Below are positions 37,026 to 45,223 of a stretch of DNA of 52,246 nucleotides, piece by piece. A program made the position numbers and the translations under genes. Source of the stretch: Desulfobacterales bacterium (GTDB taxonomy: Bacteria > Desulfobacterota > Desulfobacteria > Desulfobacterales > JAIPEE01). Where the stretch lies: NCBI GenBank assembly GCA_021737275.1, contig JAIPEE010000027.1:1-52246 (forward strand). Reading direction: 5' to 3'. The notes beneath the pieces were generated by a model. It was not told the origin of the DNA. It saw only the letters and a list, made by a program, of their open reading frames with translations, and made no database searches. Each line of letters begins with the position of its first letter. The first letter of the stretch is position 1.

Positions 37026-38566
37026 GCAACCGTGTAATAATTTTTGATACAACCTTACGTGATGGTGAACAGTCACCGGGTGCCAGCATGAATGTGCCGG
37101 AAAAAATCCAGATTGCCTCAAAACTTGAAAAACTGGGTGTAGATGTTATTGAAGCCGGATTTCCCGCTGCATCAGATGGAGATTTTGATGCCGTATCCCA
37201 GATTGCAGAAAAAATGCAACGCGTGGAAGTAGCAGGTTTGTGCCGTGCGTCAAAGGAAGATATTGACCGGGCGTGGGGCGCCGTGCAAAATGCTGTCAAG
37301 CCCAGAATACACACATTTCTTGCAACATCTGATATTCATCTGGAATATAAACTTAAAATGTCCAGAGATGAGGTGGTGCAGGCAACAGTTGATGCCGTTA
37401 AATACGCTAAAAGCTTTACGGATAATGTTGAGTTCTCAGCAGAAGACGGCTCAAGAAGTGACAGAGACTTTTTGTGTAAGGTTTTTGAAGCGGCAATTGA
37501 AGCCGGTGCGACAACACTTAATCTGCCGGATACGGTTGGATATGCTGTTCCACAGGAGTTTGGTGAGTTAATAAAATATGTAATGTCGCACACACCCAAC
37601 ATTAATAAAGCCATATTGAGTATCCACTGCCATAACGATCTTGGCCTTGCAACGGCAAATACAATAGCTGCGTTAACCGCAGGCGCCAGGCAGGCAGAAA
37701 CAACCATTAACGGCATTGGTGAGCGAGCCGGCAACACATCTATGGAAGAAGTCGTCATGGCCATCCATACAAGGCCGAATTTTTTTCCGCTCACAACCAA
37801 TATTAAAACAAAACATATTTACCCCACCAGCAGGCTTGTGAGTATGATTACAGGGATTATGGTGCAACCCAATAAGGCCATTGTGGGCGCAAATGCGTTT
37901 GCCCATGAAGCCGGTATACATCAGGATGGTGTGCTGAAAAATCCAATGACCTATGAAATCATGAAACCTGAAAATATTGGCCTGAGCGCCAATAAACTGG
38001 TTTTAGGTAAACATTCCGGACGCCATGCATTACGGTCTCACCTTCAGGAGATGGGCTATGAGCTTTCTGATGATGAGCTCAAGCTGATCTTCAAGAAATT
38101 TAAGGAACTGGCTGACAAGAAAAAACATGTTGTTGATGAGGATCTGGAAGCATTGGTCACAGAAGGAATTTTGAGAACGCCGGATATTTTTTCACTGGAA
38201 TATCTCCAGATATCAAGCGGAACAACAATTCATCCCATGGCCGGTGTTAAAATGAAAGTTAAGGATGAGTTCGTAGAGGGTGGTGATTTTGGAAACGGGC
38301 CGATTGATGCGGTGTTTAATACGATCGCAAAACTGGCCGGAACATCTGAAACAACGGAATTGTTACGATTTTCAATCAGCGCTATTACAGGCGGTTCTGA
38401 TGCACAGGGCGAAGTAACGGTAAGGTTAAAAGAAAATGAAACAATCGCCCTTGGTAAAGGCTCTGACCCTGATATTATTACGGCAAGTGCGAAAGCCTAT
38501 ATTAATGGATTGAATCGGTTGGCCTATTTGAGAGAACATCCGCCCAAAACGTCTGAAGTCGTTTAA
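37022..38566 (+). CDS. leuA: 2-isopropylmalate synthase
   Basis: 514 residues. First committed step of leucine synthesis from 2-oxoisovalerate and acetyl-CoA. DTTLRDGEQSPGASM and HCHNDLGLATANTIAALTAGARQAETTINGIGERAGN identify LeuA; the C-terminal regulatory domain (about 385-510) gives leucine feedback. SD AGGAG 8 bases before ATG. Last gene of the operon; leuB, leuC, leuD and ilvC are not in the window. Confidence 0.96.
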   Translation: MSNRVIIFDTTLRDGEQSPGASMNVPEKIQIASKLEKLGVDVIEAGFPAASDGDFDAVSQIAEKMQRVEVAGLCRASKEDIDRAWGAVQNAVKPRIHTFLATSDIHLEYKLKMSRDEVVQATVDAVKYAKSFTDNVEFSAEDGSRSDRDFLCKVFEAAIEAGATTLNLPDTVGYAVPQEFGELIKYVMSHTPNINKAILSIHCHNDLGLATANTIAALTAGARQAETTINGIGERAGNTSMEEVVMAIHTRPNFFPLTTNIKTKHIYPTSRLVSMITGIMVQPNKAIVGANAFAHEAGIHQDGVLKNPMTYEIMKPENIGLSANKLVLGKHSGRHALRSHLQEMGYELSDDELKLIFKKFKELADKKKHVVDEDLEALVTEGILRTPDIFSLEYLQISSGTTIHPMAGVKMKVKDEFVEGGDFGNGPIDAVFNTIAKLAGTSETTELLRFSISAITGGSDAQGEVTVRLKENETIALGKGSDPDIITASAKAYINGLNRLAYLREHPPKTSEVV

Positions 38567-38574
38567 ATTTAAAA

Positions 38575-38616
38575 AAAAGCGCTGAAATGAATTTTCATTT
38601 CAGCGCTTTTTGATTT
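38575..38616. terminator. Bidirectional terminator between leuA and the ferritin-like gene
   Basis: Perfect 15-base arms AAAAGCGCTGAAATG / CATTTCAGCGCTTTT with a 6-base loop and T/A runs on both sides, between converging genes. Confidence 0.92.
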
Positions 38617-38627
38617 TTTAGTTTTTT

Positions 38628-39095
38628 TTAATCGCCCATTTCAGCCATATAATCATCATAAAGAGACTCGAGTTTTTGTTTATGTCCCGCCTCTTCCTGG
38701 CGTAAAATTTTAAAAAAAGCTATTGACGTTTTTGAGTCGGAAAATTTTTCAGACAACTCATTATAAAGTTTCAATGCCGCTTCTTCTCTTTTCATAGCCA
38801 GCAATAACAAATCCGGATATGTCATACTCTTGTCATATTCCATTTCAGGCACATAGTTACTGCGTTTCATATCAGGAATCCATTTGAAATCATAATTTTC
38901 AATCACTTCATCAATATCATCATTCTTAAATCTTTCAAGAAGCCGCTGATGCTTTCTCTCTTCATTGGCAAACTCTTTCAGCATCTCTCTGGCACCTTTG
39001 GTTTTGGCATCAGCACTCAGCTTTTCATAAAATTCAACAGCTTCTATTTCATTATTAATAGCAAAATCAATGATAGCTTCTAAATTTTCAAACAT
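38628..39095 (-). CDS. Ferritin-like / rubrerythrin-type diiron protein
   Basis: 155 residues forming a four-helix bundle with two Glu/ExxH pairs: EIEAVEFYEKL with EERKHQ (helix 1/2), and KREEAALKLYNEL with EEAGHK (helix 3/4). These are the diiron ligands of the rubrerythrin-ferritin family. No C-terminal rubredoxin CxxC domain is attached, so it is the short erythrin-only form. Likely role: peroxide or iron handling in an anaerobe. It is a single gene. Confidence 0.88.
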   Translation of the reverse strand: MFENLEAIIDFAINNEIEAVEFYEKLSADAKTKGAREMLKEFANEERKHQRLLERFKNDDIDEVIENYDFKWIPDMKRSNYVPEMEYDKSMTYPDLLLLAMKREEAALKLYNELSEKFSDSKTSIAFFKILRQEEAGHKQKLESLYDDYMAEMGD

Positions 39096-39267
39096 TTTAA
39101 GCGCCCTCCATATTCAGCAGAAACATTTTTATTTATAATTTCAACACTGTAATGACTAAATTCAATAATCATGTCAATAATAATCAGTAGAAAAAATATT
39201 GGCGACATAAATGACCGGATAATGAATTATGTCATATAATAATCATCGATGTGTCAGGATGCAAAAA

Positions 39268-40191
39268 CTAAACTTTCAGCGTGCCGGTTAAATCCTTTAT
39301 GTTGGCAATATTATGTTTGACCATATATGCGTCAATCCCATCAATTATATTCATCGTAACAGCCGGGTTGATAAAATTAGCGGTTCCCACCTGAATTGCT
39401 GAAGCGCCGGCTACAATAAATTCAAGCGCATCTTCAGCGGACATAATTCCACCGATACCAATAACAGGAACCTTAACCCTTCGGGCAACCTGCCAAACCA
39501 TTCTTAAAGCCACAGGTTTTATGGCCGGTCCTGATAATCCGCCCGTAATATTTGCCAATATGGGTCGCCTTGAATTAATATCAATGGCCATACCTGTTAA
39601 CGTATTTATAAGCGAAATTGAATCCGCACCTGCGGATTCGACACTTAAAGCCATTTCAACGATATCGGTAACATTGGGAGATAACTTTACCATTAAGGGT
39701 TTTATTGTGTGTTTTCGAACAGCACTGATTACCTCACCGGCCATAAAAGGATCTACGCCAAAGGCTATCCCACCTGACTTGACATTGGGACACGATATAT
39801 TAACTTCAATACCTGCAATTTCAGATACATTGTCTATCCTCTTTGCAAGTTCCACATATTCATCAATACTTGTCCCATAGATATTCACAAATACGGGTGT
39901 ACCAAGATCTTTTAAAAATGGAATTTTTTCATTAATAAAAGCATCAATCCCAATATTTTCCAGGCCAATCGCATTCAGCATGCCCGAAGCGGTTTCCACA
40001 ATACGGGGTGGCGGGTTTCCTTTTGTCGGTTTAAGTGCGAGGCCCTTTACAATGATACCACCTAACCGCTTCAAATCAAGAAGTTCATTGAATTCACCGG
40101 CATATCCGAATGTTCCGGAGGCCGTCATAACAGGGTTATTGAGAATAATTTTCCCGATATCGACACTTAAGGTCGGTTTTTTATTTTTCAT
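39268..40191 (-). CDS. pyrD: Dihydroorotate dehydrogenase, catalytic subunit (class 1B)
   Basis: 307 residues, FMN TIM-barrel. ASGTFGYAGEFNELLDLKRLGGIIVKG at the N-terminus, EVNISCPNVKSGG with the catalytic Cys of class 1 enzymes, and GIGGIMSAEDALEFIVAGASAIQVGTANF for FMN phosphate. Class 1B normally works with PyrK, which is not adjacent here. The start codon overlaps the stop of the upstream glycosyltransferase by one base (TAATG), so translation is coupled. It ends in TAG followed by T; a backup TGA comes 11 codons on. Confidence 0.94.
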   Translation of the reverse strand: MKNKKPTLSVDIGKIILNNPVMTASGTFGYAGEFNELLDLKRLGGIIVKGLALKPTKGNPPPRIVETASGMLNAIGLENIGIDAFINEKIPFLKDLGTPVFVNIYGTSIDEYVELAKRIDNVSEIAGIEVNISCPNVKSGGIAFGVDPFMAGEVISAVRKHTIKPLMVKLSPNVTDIVEMALSVESAGADSISLINTLTGMAIDINSRRPILANITGGLSGPAIKPVALRMVWQVARRVKVPVIGIGGIMSAEDALEFIVAGASAIQVGTANFINPAVTMNIIDGIDAYMVKHNIANIKDLTGTLKV

Positions 40192-41129
40192 TATCTTAAC
40201 TGATTTTCCTGATTATCTTTAGCGTTCGCCGTTTCATTTTTTCGTGAAATAAATTCAATAAGGGCACCCTCATTTTTTTCCATACGCATCATTGTAATTT
40301 GTTCGGAAATAAGGCCAAGCATGAAGATTATTACAGATGTACTGAACAAAAGCATGCTCATGTTTGTAAAGCGTCCGCCGAGAATAAAAGTATGGATATA
40401 ATTTAATAAGCCCAATAAAAAAGTTAGTGCGCTGATCGGCAAAAAAACTCTTAATGGTGAAAACAGTGTACAAATTTTTGTTATTATCATAAAGAACCGG
40501 ATACCATCTTTAAACAAACTGATTCCACTTTTACCTGTACTACGCTTTTGAATTTCAATAGGTACATACTTAACACTCAAACCACTTCTCAGCACACATA
40601 AGGTTGATGTCGTTGGATAAGAGTAGGTGTTTGGCAGCAGATAAAGCAAGTTTTCGGCAACTTCAGCCTTGATGGCACGAAAACCTGAAGTAAGATCTTC
40701 AACTTCAAACTTTGTAACATAAGAGGCAAGTTTGTTATAAAAATTATTACCAATTGACCTGCCGAAAGATGCCTGCTGCCCTCTTCCTGTTCGTGCGCCA
40801 ACAACCATGTCATATTCAGGAAAAAATTCAATCAGCTTTTCAATCTCTTCAGGTGTATGTTGTCCATCTGCGTCCATAAAGACAAGAATATCTCCATCAG
40901 CAACCCTGATACCTTTTTTTACAGCAGCGCCATTTCCAATATTATATGGATGGCTAAAAACCGTTGCGCCGGCCTCTTCAGCTATCCTGGCAGTATCATC
41001 CTTTGAGCCGTCATCAATAACAATGATTTGATAAGATGGATTTTCCTGATGAATTGTTTCAACAAGAGTTCCGATTGTCTCCGCTTCATTAAAAGCGGGA
41101 ATAATTACAGATATTTTAAATTTATTCAT
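40191..41129 (-). CDS. Family 2 glycosyltransferase, polyprenyl-phosphate type
   Basis: 312 residues. The GT-A domain (1-210): KISVIIPAFNEAETIGTLV, the nucleotide/metal DxD in DILVFMDADGQHTPEEIEKL, and LTSGFRAIKAEV, in the pattern of dolichol-phosphate-mannose-synthase-like enzymes that charge undecaprenyl phosphate. Two C-terminal transmembrane helices (about 232-252 and 262-282). It may supply a lipid-linked sugar for the polysaccharide locus nearby, but is on the opposite strand and coupled to pyrD. Confidence 0.87.
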   Translation of the reverse strand: MNKFKISVIIPAFNEAETIGTLVETIHQENPSYQIIVIDDGSKDDTARIAEEAGATVFSHPYNIGNGAAVKKGIRVADGDILVFMDADGQHTPEEIEKLIEFFPEYDMVVGARTGRGQQASFGRSIGNNFYNKLASYVTKFEVEDLTSGFRAIKAEVAENLLYLLPNTYSYPTTSTLCVLRSGLSVKYVPIEIQKRSTGKSGISLFKDGIRFFMIITKICTLFSPLRVFLPISALTFLLGLLNYIHTFILGGRFTNMSMLLFSTSVIIFMLGLISEQITMMRMEKNEGALIEFISRKNETANAKDNQENQLR

Positions 41130-41299
41130 TTAATTAAATTTAAACTTTTCCTTTAAAGTAAAAGAATTAACACAAATTTGATAAGTCAGAATGTTATAAA
41201 TAATCAATTCAAATAGTTATGTCAAGGATTTGCAACCGATATGATTATTAATATTTAAAGCACCCGAAAATATTTAACTACAGACTGTATCAATTATAT

Positions 41300-41328
41300 T
41301 TGACAAAACAATTATATTCACTTATAGA
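41300..41328 (+). promoter_or_regulatory. Strong sigma-70 promoter of the regulator gene
   Basis: TTGACA (41300-41305), exact 17-base spacer, TATAGA (41323-41328), 30 bases before the start codon at 41360. Confidence 0.75.
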
Positions 41329-41344
41329 GTAGAAAATCTACTCT
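41326..41344 (+). promoter_or_regulatory. Operator-like palindrome over the -10 element
   Basis: AGAGTAGAAAATCTACTCT: perfect 8-base arms around AAA. It begins inside the -10 and covers the start point of a promoter that drives a winged-helix gene, the usual position of an autorepressor site. Confidence 0.65.
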
Positions 41345-41359
41345 TAAAAGGAGAACAAG

Positions 41360-41902
41360 TTGGCAGATCTTTTTTCAGGATTAATCTCATCAAAAACAAG
41401 AATCAAGCTGCTTGTCAGATTCTTTTTTAATCCCAAAACCAGATCATACCTGAGAGAACTCTCCAAAGAAATGAGCGTTTCAACCAATGCTGTCCGCGAA
41501 GAATTAAATAATCTTACAAAAACCGGACTCTTGAAATCAGAAAAAAATGGACGCCAGGTATTTTATATGGCAAATGAGTCCCATTCTCTTTTTCCCGAAT
41601 TAAAATCCATGGTCAGTAAGGTTATGGGTATTGATCAGGTTATTGACAGCATCATCATGAGGTTGGGAGATCTTGAAGCCGCATACCTAATCGATGAATA
41701 TGCGGAAGGAAAAGATTCCGGAATTATTGATCTTCTTCTGGTCGGCAATATTGATCAATATCACCTAAACGATTTGAGCAGAAAAACTGAACGATATATA
41801 AATAGAAAAATTCGATCTCTTGTAATGAATAGAGATGAATTTAATGATTTTAAATCTGACTTTGAAAAAAAGCCGAATATATTGATCTGGAAAGCTAAAT
41901 AG
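41360..41902 (+). CDS. Winged-helix regulator with C-terminal nucleotidyltransferase-like domain
   Basis: 180 residues, start TTG with SD AAAAGGAG. Residues 10-75 form an ArsR/MarR-type winged helix (TRSYLRELSKEMSVSTNAVREELNNLTKTGLLKSEKNGRQVFYMAN). Residues about 115-178 (GIIDLLLVGNIDQYHLNDL...RSLVMNRDEF) resemble a degenerate minimal nucleotidyltransferase fold without the GSxxxGxxxxxSDxD motif, so probably a sensor or dimer domain. It stands at the head of the polysaccharide locus. The palindrome over its promoter suggests autoregulation. It ends TAG-AAG-TTT-TAA, a backed-up amber. Confidence 0.8.
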   Translation: MADLFSGLISSKTRIKLLVRFFFNPKTRSYLRELSKEMSVSTNAVREELNNLTKTGLLKSEKNGRQVFYMANESHSLFPELKSMVSKVMGIDQVIDSIIMRLGDLEAAYLIDEYAEGKDSGIIDLLLVGNIDQYHLNDLSRKTERYINRKIRSLVMNRDEFNDFKSDFEKKPNILIWKAK

Positions 41903-42108
41903 AAGTTTTAAGTTTGTTTTGCAACAAAGCTTTAAAATTTATTACGATTTTAGAAAAAGATACTTTCATTATTAAAATATGTAACTTAGGGTGCGGAGCT
42001 ATACATTACACATTCAAATTAATTATCAAAGTTCCAAGGTATTAGATGCATTATCTCCGCTTCCATCTGCTATAAGCGATATGAATATTTCATAAATAAC
42101 TATAGTAA

Positions 42109-43551
42109 ATGAAAATTTCCATAATTGAAAAACACATCCATAGTTTTTGGAACTCTTCAACTTTAATGACCTGGGTAAGTTTTTTCTCCAAAGCCCTCAG
42201 TTTAGTTGTTGTTCTTCCTTTGCTTCTTACGCGTCTCAGTACAGAAGAAATAGCGCTATGGTATCTTTTCATGACGATTATCAGTTTCCAGATGCTGATT
42301 GATGTTGGATTTTCTCCAACTTTTAGCAGGGTAATCGCATATGCTATGGGAGGCGCCAGCATAAATGATCTCAAAAATCCAAAACATAATAATGATGGAC
42401 AAACGAACTGGAAAACTCTTGAGTTAATATGTTCCGAGATGCGTCTAATTTATTTCCGCCTTGGCCTTTTATGGACAATGTTGTTATTCATTTTTGGAAC
42501 CTTGGCTTTGCTTAAACCGATTTCTCTTGTACAAAATACTTTTTCAGCCTGGATTGCATGGAGCATAATCCTTGTGGTTTCGACAATTAGTCTTCGAGGC
42601 AATATCTATAGCTCTTATCTTCAGGGTATTAATCAAATTGCACTTTTTCGTCGGTGGGAAGCAATAAGCTCGTTGGGAGCTATTGTAACAAGTTTTTTAG
42701 TATTAATTTGGGGCGGTGGTTTATTAGGTTTAGTCATTTCTCATCAAAGTTGGCAAGTTTTTAGTATTTTTCGAAATCGTTGGCTTTCAGGTGTTGTGGA
42801 AAAGGGACGTTTAAAAAATTTTGTCAAGGAGAGTAATAACAATAAAATTTGGGATGCAGTATGGCCAAGTGCTTGGCGCAGTGGGCTAGGCGTTTTTATG
42901 GGCTATGGTTTAATTCAAGCAAGCGGGATTATGTACGCACAGATTGGCACTGCATCCGACATAGCCTCTTATCTTTTAGCTTTGCGTTTAATCCAGACTG
43001 TAAGCCAGTTTTCACAAGCGCCTTTTTATAGCAAACTACCGGTATTTGCCAGACTTTTTGCTGAAAACAAAAAAAAGCAATTAGTATCTCTCGCAAAAAA
43101 AGGAATGCGTCTATCATTTTGGTGCTATACTGCTGGTTTTATAGGCTTAGGAATTGCAGGAGAACCGCTGCTTAAAGTCATTGGAAGCAATGTGAGTTTT
43201 CCTGATTCCTTACTCTGGTCGTTATTAGGATTCGGGTTTTTTATACAAAGATATGGAGCAATGCATATACAACTATATAGTGTTACAAATAAGATTATTT
43301 GGCATATCTCAAATGGAATATCGGGAATATTGTATGTTTTGGTGAGTTTTATGTGTATTAAATATGTTGGTATTTATGCTTTTCCTATTGGACTTATAAT
43401 TGGTTATCTTTGTTTTCATTCATGGTTTCCTTCAGTCCATTCGTACAAGGTTTTTGATTTAAAATTTATTTCGTTCGAAAAGAATGTTTTATTAGGGCCG
43501 GTTGTTGTTATGCTTTTTTTCTGTATAGTGTGGAGCATTCAAAAAAGCTAA
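42109..43551 (+). CDS. Wzx-type polysaccharide flippase (MOP superfamily)
   Basis: 480 residues, very hydrophobic, with about 12 predicted transmembrane helices. The N-terminal helix pair (STLMTWVSFFSKALSLVVVLPLLLTRLSTEEIALWYLFMTIISF) has the layout of the O-antigen/teichoic-acid translocases that flip undecaprenyl-linked glycans. It is first of the biosynthetic genes, 206 bases after the regulator. The substrate cannot be told. Confidence 0.85.
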   Translation: MKISIIEKHIHSFWNSSTLMTWVSFFSKALSLVVVLPLLLTRLSTEEIALWYLFMTIISFQMLIDVGFSPTFSRVIAYAMGGASINDLKNPKHNNDGQTNWKTLELICSEMRLIYFRLGLLWTMLLFIFGTLALLKPISLVQNTFSAWIAWSIILVVSTISLRGNIYSSYLQGINQIALFRRWEAISSLGAIVTSFLVLIWGGGLLGLVISHQSWQVFSIFRNRWLSGVVEKGRLKNFVKESNNNKIWDAVWPSAWRSGLGVFMGYGLIQASGIMYAQIGTASDIASYLLALRLIQTVSQFSQAPFYSKLPVFARLFAENKKKQLVSLAKKGMRLSFWCYTAGFIGLGIAGEPLLKVIGSNVSFPDSLLWSLLGFGFFIQRYGAMHIQLYSVTNKIIWHISNGISGILYVLVSFMCIKYVGIYAFPIGLIIGYLCFHSWFPSVHSYKVFDLKFISFEKNVLLGPVVVMLFFCIVWSIQKS

Positions 43552-43616
43552 TATCTTCAATAACAATAAGTTTCAAATATTGGTAATTACAAAAAGCCAT
43601 AAAAGAGTTTTTGATA

Positions 43617-44501
43617 ATGTTTTTGAATAAATTAAAATATTTAATTTGGCAGATTACTCGAAAAAATTTTCATATAAATTCTTTTCCGAAAAATATTTTG
43701 ATTGTCTTAACAAGTCCCAGATCAGGTAGCACCTGGTTTTCAGATGCAATTAGGTGTCATCCCATGATACAATATTGGCCATATGGCACAACATATGCGC
43801 ATCTAGGTCTTTCAGGAAGACGCTATCCTCGAGATTTATCAAATGGGCCTGATTCAACAAAAAAGATTGAGGTACTTCCATTCAAATGGGAGAAAATTCC
43901 AGATTACCAAATATTGCAAAACCCTAAACATTCTATTATTAACAATACATTCTTAATAGAAAAATGTCATCCAGAATTCTTTTGTTTTGACACAATCGAA
44001 TTTATCGAAAGAGTTAAGCAGCTGGAAGCTAAAAATGTAAAGATAAATTTTATTTACCAAGTTAGAGAACCAAAAGCCACTTTTAGTTCTTTTATGGATT
44101 ATCAGGAGCGTAATTCAAGTTGGTATCCATCAACCAAAGGAATTAAACTTTTATCATATATGGATAAGACATTTACCTCTATTTATGAACTATCACTGAA
44201 AAATCCAGGGATAGTGGTAGATTTTTCAGATATTATGCTTGACCTTGGAGCGGCTTTAAATAAAGTTTATAACTTTCTTTGGCCAGATTTAAACTCTATC
44301 AATGAGACTTTTAATCAAAAAATTATCAATTTTGCAGTGGAAGCTACCGCTCGTGATAAAAGGACAAAATCAAGTTTTTTAGATAAAGAAGTTGGACAAA
44401 TTAAAGGTGGTCGGGATAAGTATAAATTTTTTTTTGAACTTTATGAAAACGATATCACTAATTGTTGTGATCAATATGAATCACTATTGAATTTAAAATA
44501 G
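43617..44501 (+). CDS. PAPS-dependent sulfotransferase
   Basis: 294 residues from ATG 43617 (TTG 43611 also in frame). The 5'-phosphosulfate loop is TSPRSGSTWF at 32-41 and the 3'-phosphate region is probably VREPKATFSSFMDY (about 146-159), both typical of the Sulfotransfer family. In a glycan locus it most likely adds sulfate to a sugar of the surface polymer. Lower GC than the housekeeping genes. It ends in TAG followed by A; a second in-frame TAG comes five codons later and TGA eleven codons after that. Confidence 0.85.
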   Translation: MFLNKLKYLIWQITRKNFHINSFPKNILIVLTSPRSGSTWFSDAIRCHPMIQYWPYGTTYAHLGLSGRRYPRDLSNGPDSTKKIEVLPFKWEKIPDYQILQNPKHSIINNTFLIEKCHPEFFCFDTIEFIERVKQLEAKNVKINFIYQVREPKATFSSFMDYQERNSSWYPSTKGIKLLSYMDKTFTSIYELSLKNPGIVVDFSDIMLDLGAALNKVYNFLWPDLNSINETFNQKIINFAVEATARDKRTKSSFLDKEVGQIKGGRDKYKFFFELYENDITNCCDQYESLLNLK

Positions 44502-44551
44502 AACGGTAGTTATTTGTAGCATATTAATCTTTATACTTTTAAGGTCTTATC

Positions 44552-45223
44552 ATGAAAATAACAGCTCTACTCCCAATGAAAGCCCACTCAGAACGAGTGC
44601 CAAATAAAAATATCAAAAACTTTTGCGAAAAACCGCTTTACCATGCTATTTTGTCGACCCTATTGCAATCAAATTATATTGATAAAGTCGTTATTAATAC
44701 AGACAGCGATATTATCAAAGAGGAAGCACTCAAAAAATTTGAAAGAATTGTGATCATCGACAGGCCAAAGGATCTACAAGGTGATTTTATATCTATGAAT
44801 AACATTATTGCATGTGATTTAAGTAAAATAGAAGGCGAACATTTTCTGCAAACACACAGCACCAATCCATTATTAAAATCAAATACAATTGATCTTGCCA
44901 TCGAGACATATTTTAATAATTCAAAACAATTCGACAGTCTGTTTTCCGTAACAAAATTGCAAACCCGTCTCTATTGGAAGGATGGATCTCCAGTCAATCA
45001 TAATCCGAGTGAACTCCTTCGTACTCAGGATTTGTCACCAATGTACGAAGAAAACTCAAATTTCTATATATTTTCTAAAAATTCTTTTGTGGCTGCAGGC
45101 AAATCCCGCATTGGGTTAAAACCTCAGATGTTTGCAATAAGTAAGCTTGAAGCTGTAGATATCGATGAACCGGAAGACTGGGAGATAGCAGAATCTTTAT
45201 ACAGGAGACAACTCAACAAATGA
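44552..45223 (+). CDS. CMP-sugar-acid synthetase (acylneuraminate cytidylyltransferase family)
   Basis: 223 residues. The N-terminus ITALLPMKAHSERVPNKNIKNFCEKPLYHAIL is the nucleotide loop of NeuA/KdsB-type enzymes (consensus ..PAR.gSkr.p.KNi), and VVINTDSDIIKEEA, FLQTHSTNPLLKS and VDIDEPEDWEIAE follow in family order. Such enzymes activate 2-keto-3-deoxy sugar acids (sialic, legionaminic, pseudaminic, Kdo) as CMP-sugars. The loop differs from canonical NeuA (MKAHSERV), so the sugar may be unusual. It overlaps the next gene by ATGA. Confidence 0.88.
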   Translation: MKITALLPMKAHSERVPNKNIKNFCEKPLYHAILSTLLQSNYIDKVVINTDSDIIKEEALKKFERIVIIDRPKDLQGDFISMNNIIACDLSKIEGEHFLQTHSTNPLLKSNTIDLAIETYFNNSKQFDSLFSVTKLQTRLYWKDGSPVNHNPSELLRTQDLSPMYEENSNFYIFSKNSFVAAGKSRIGLKPQMFAISKLEAVDIDEPEDWEIAESLYRRQLNK

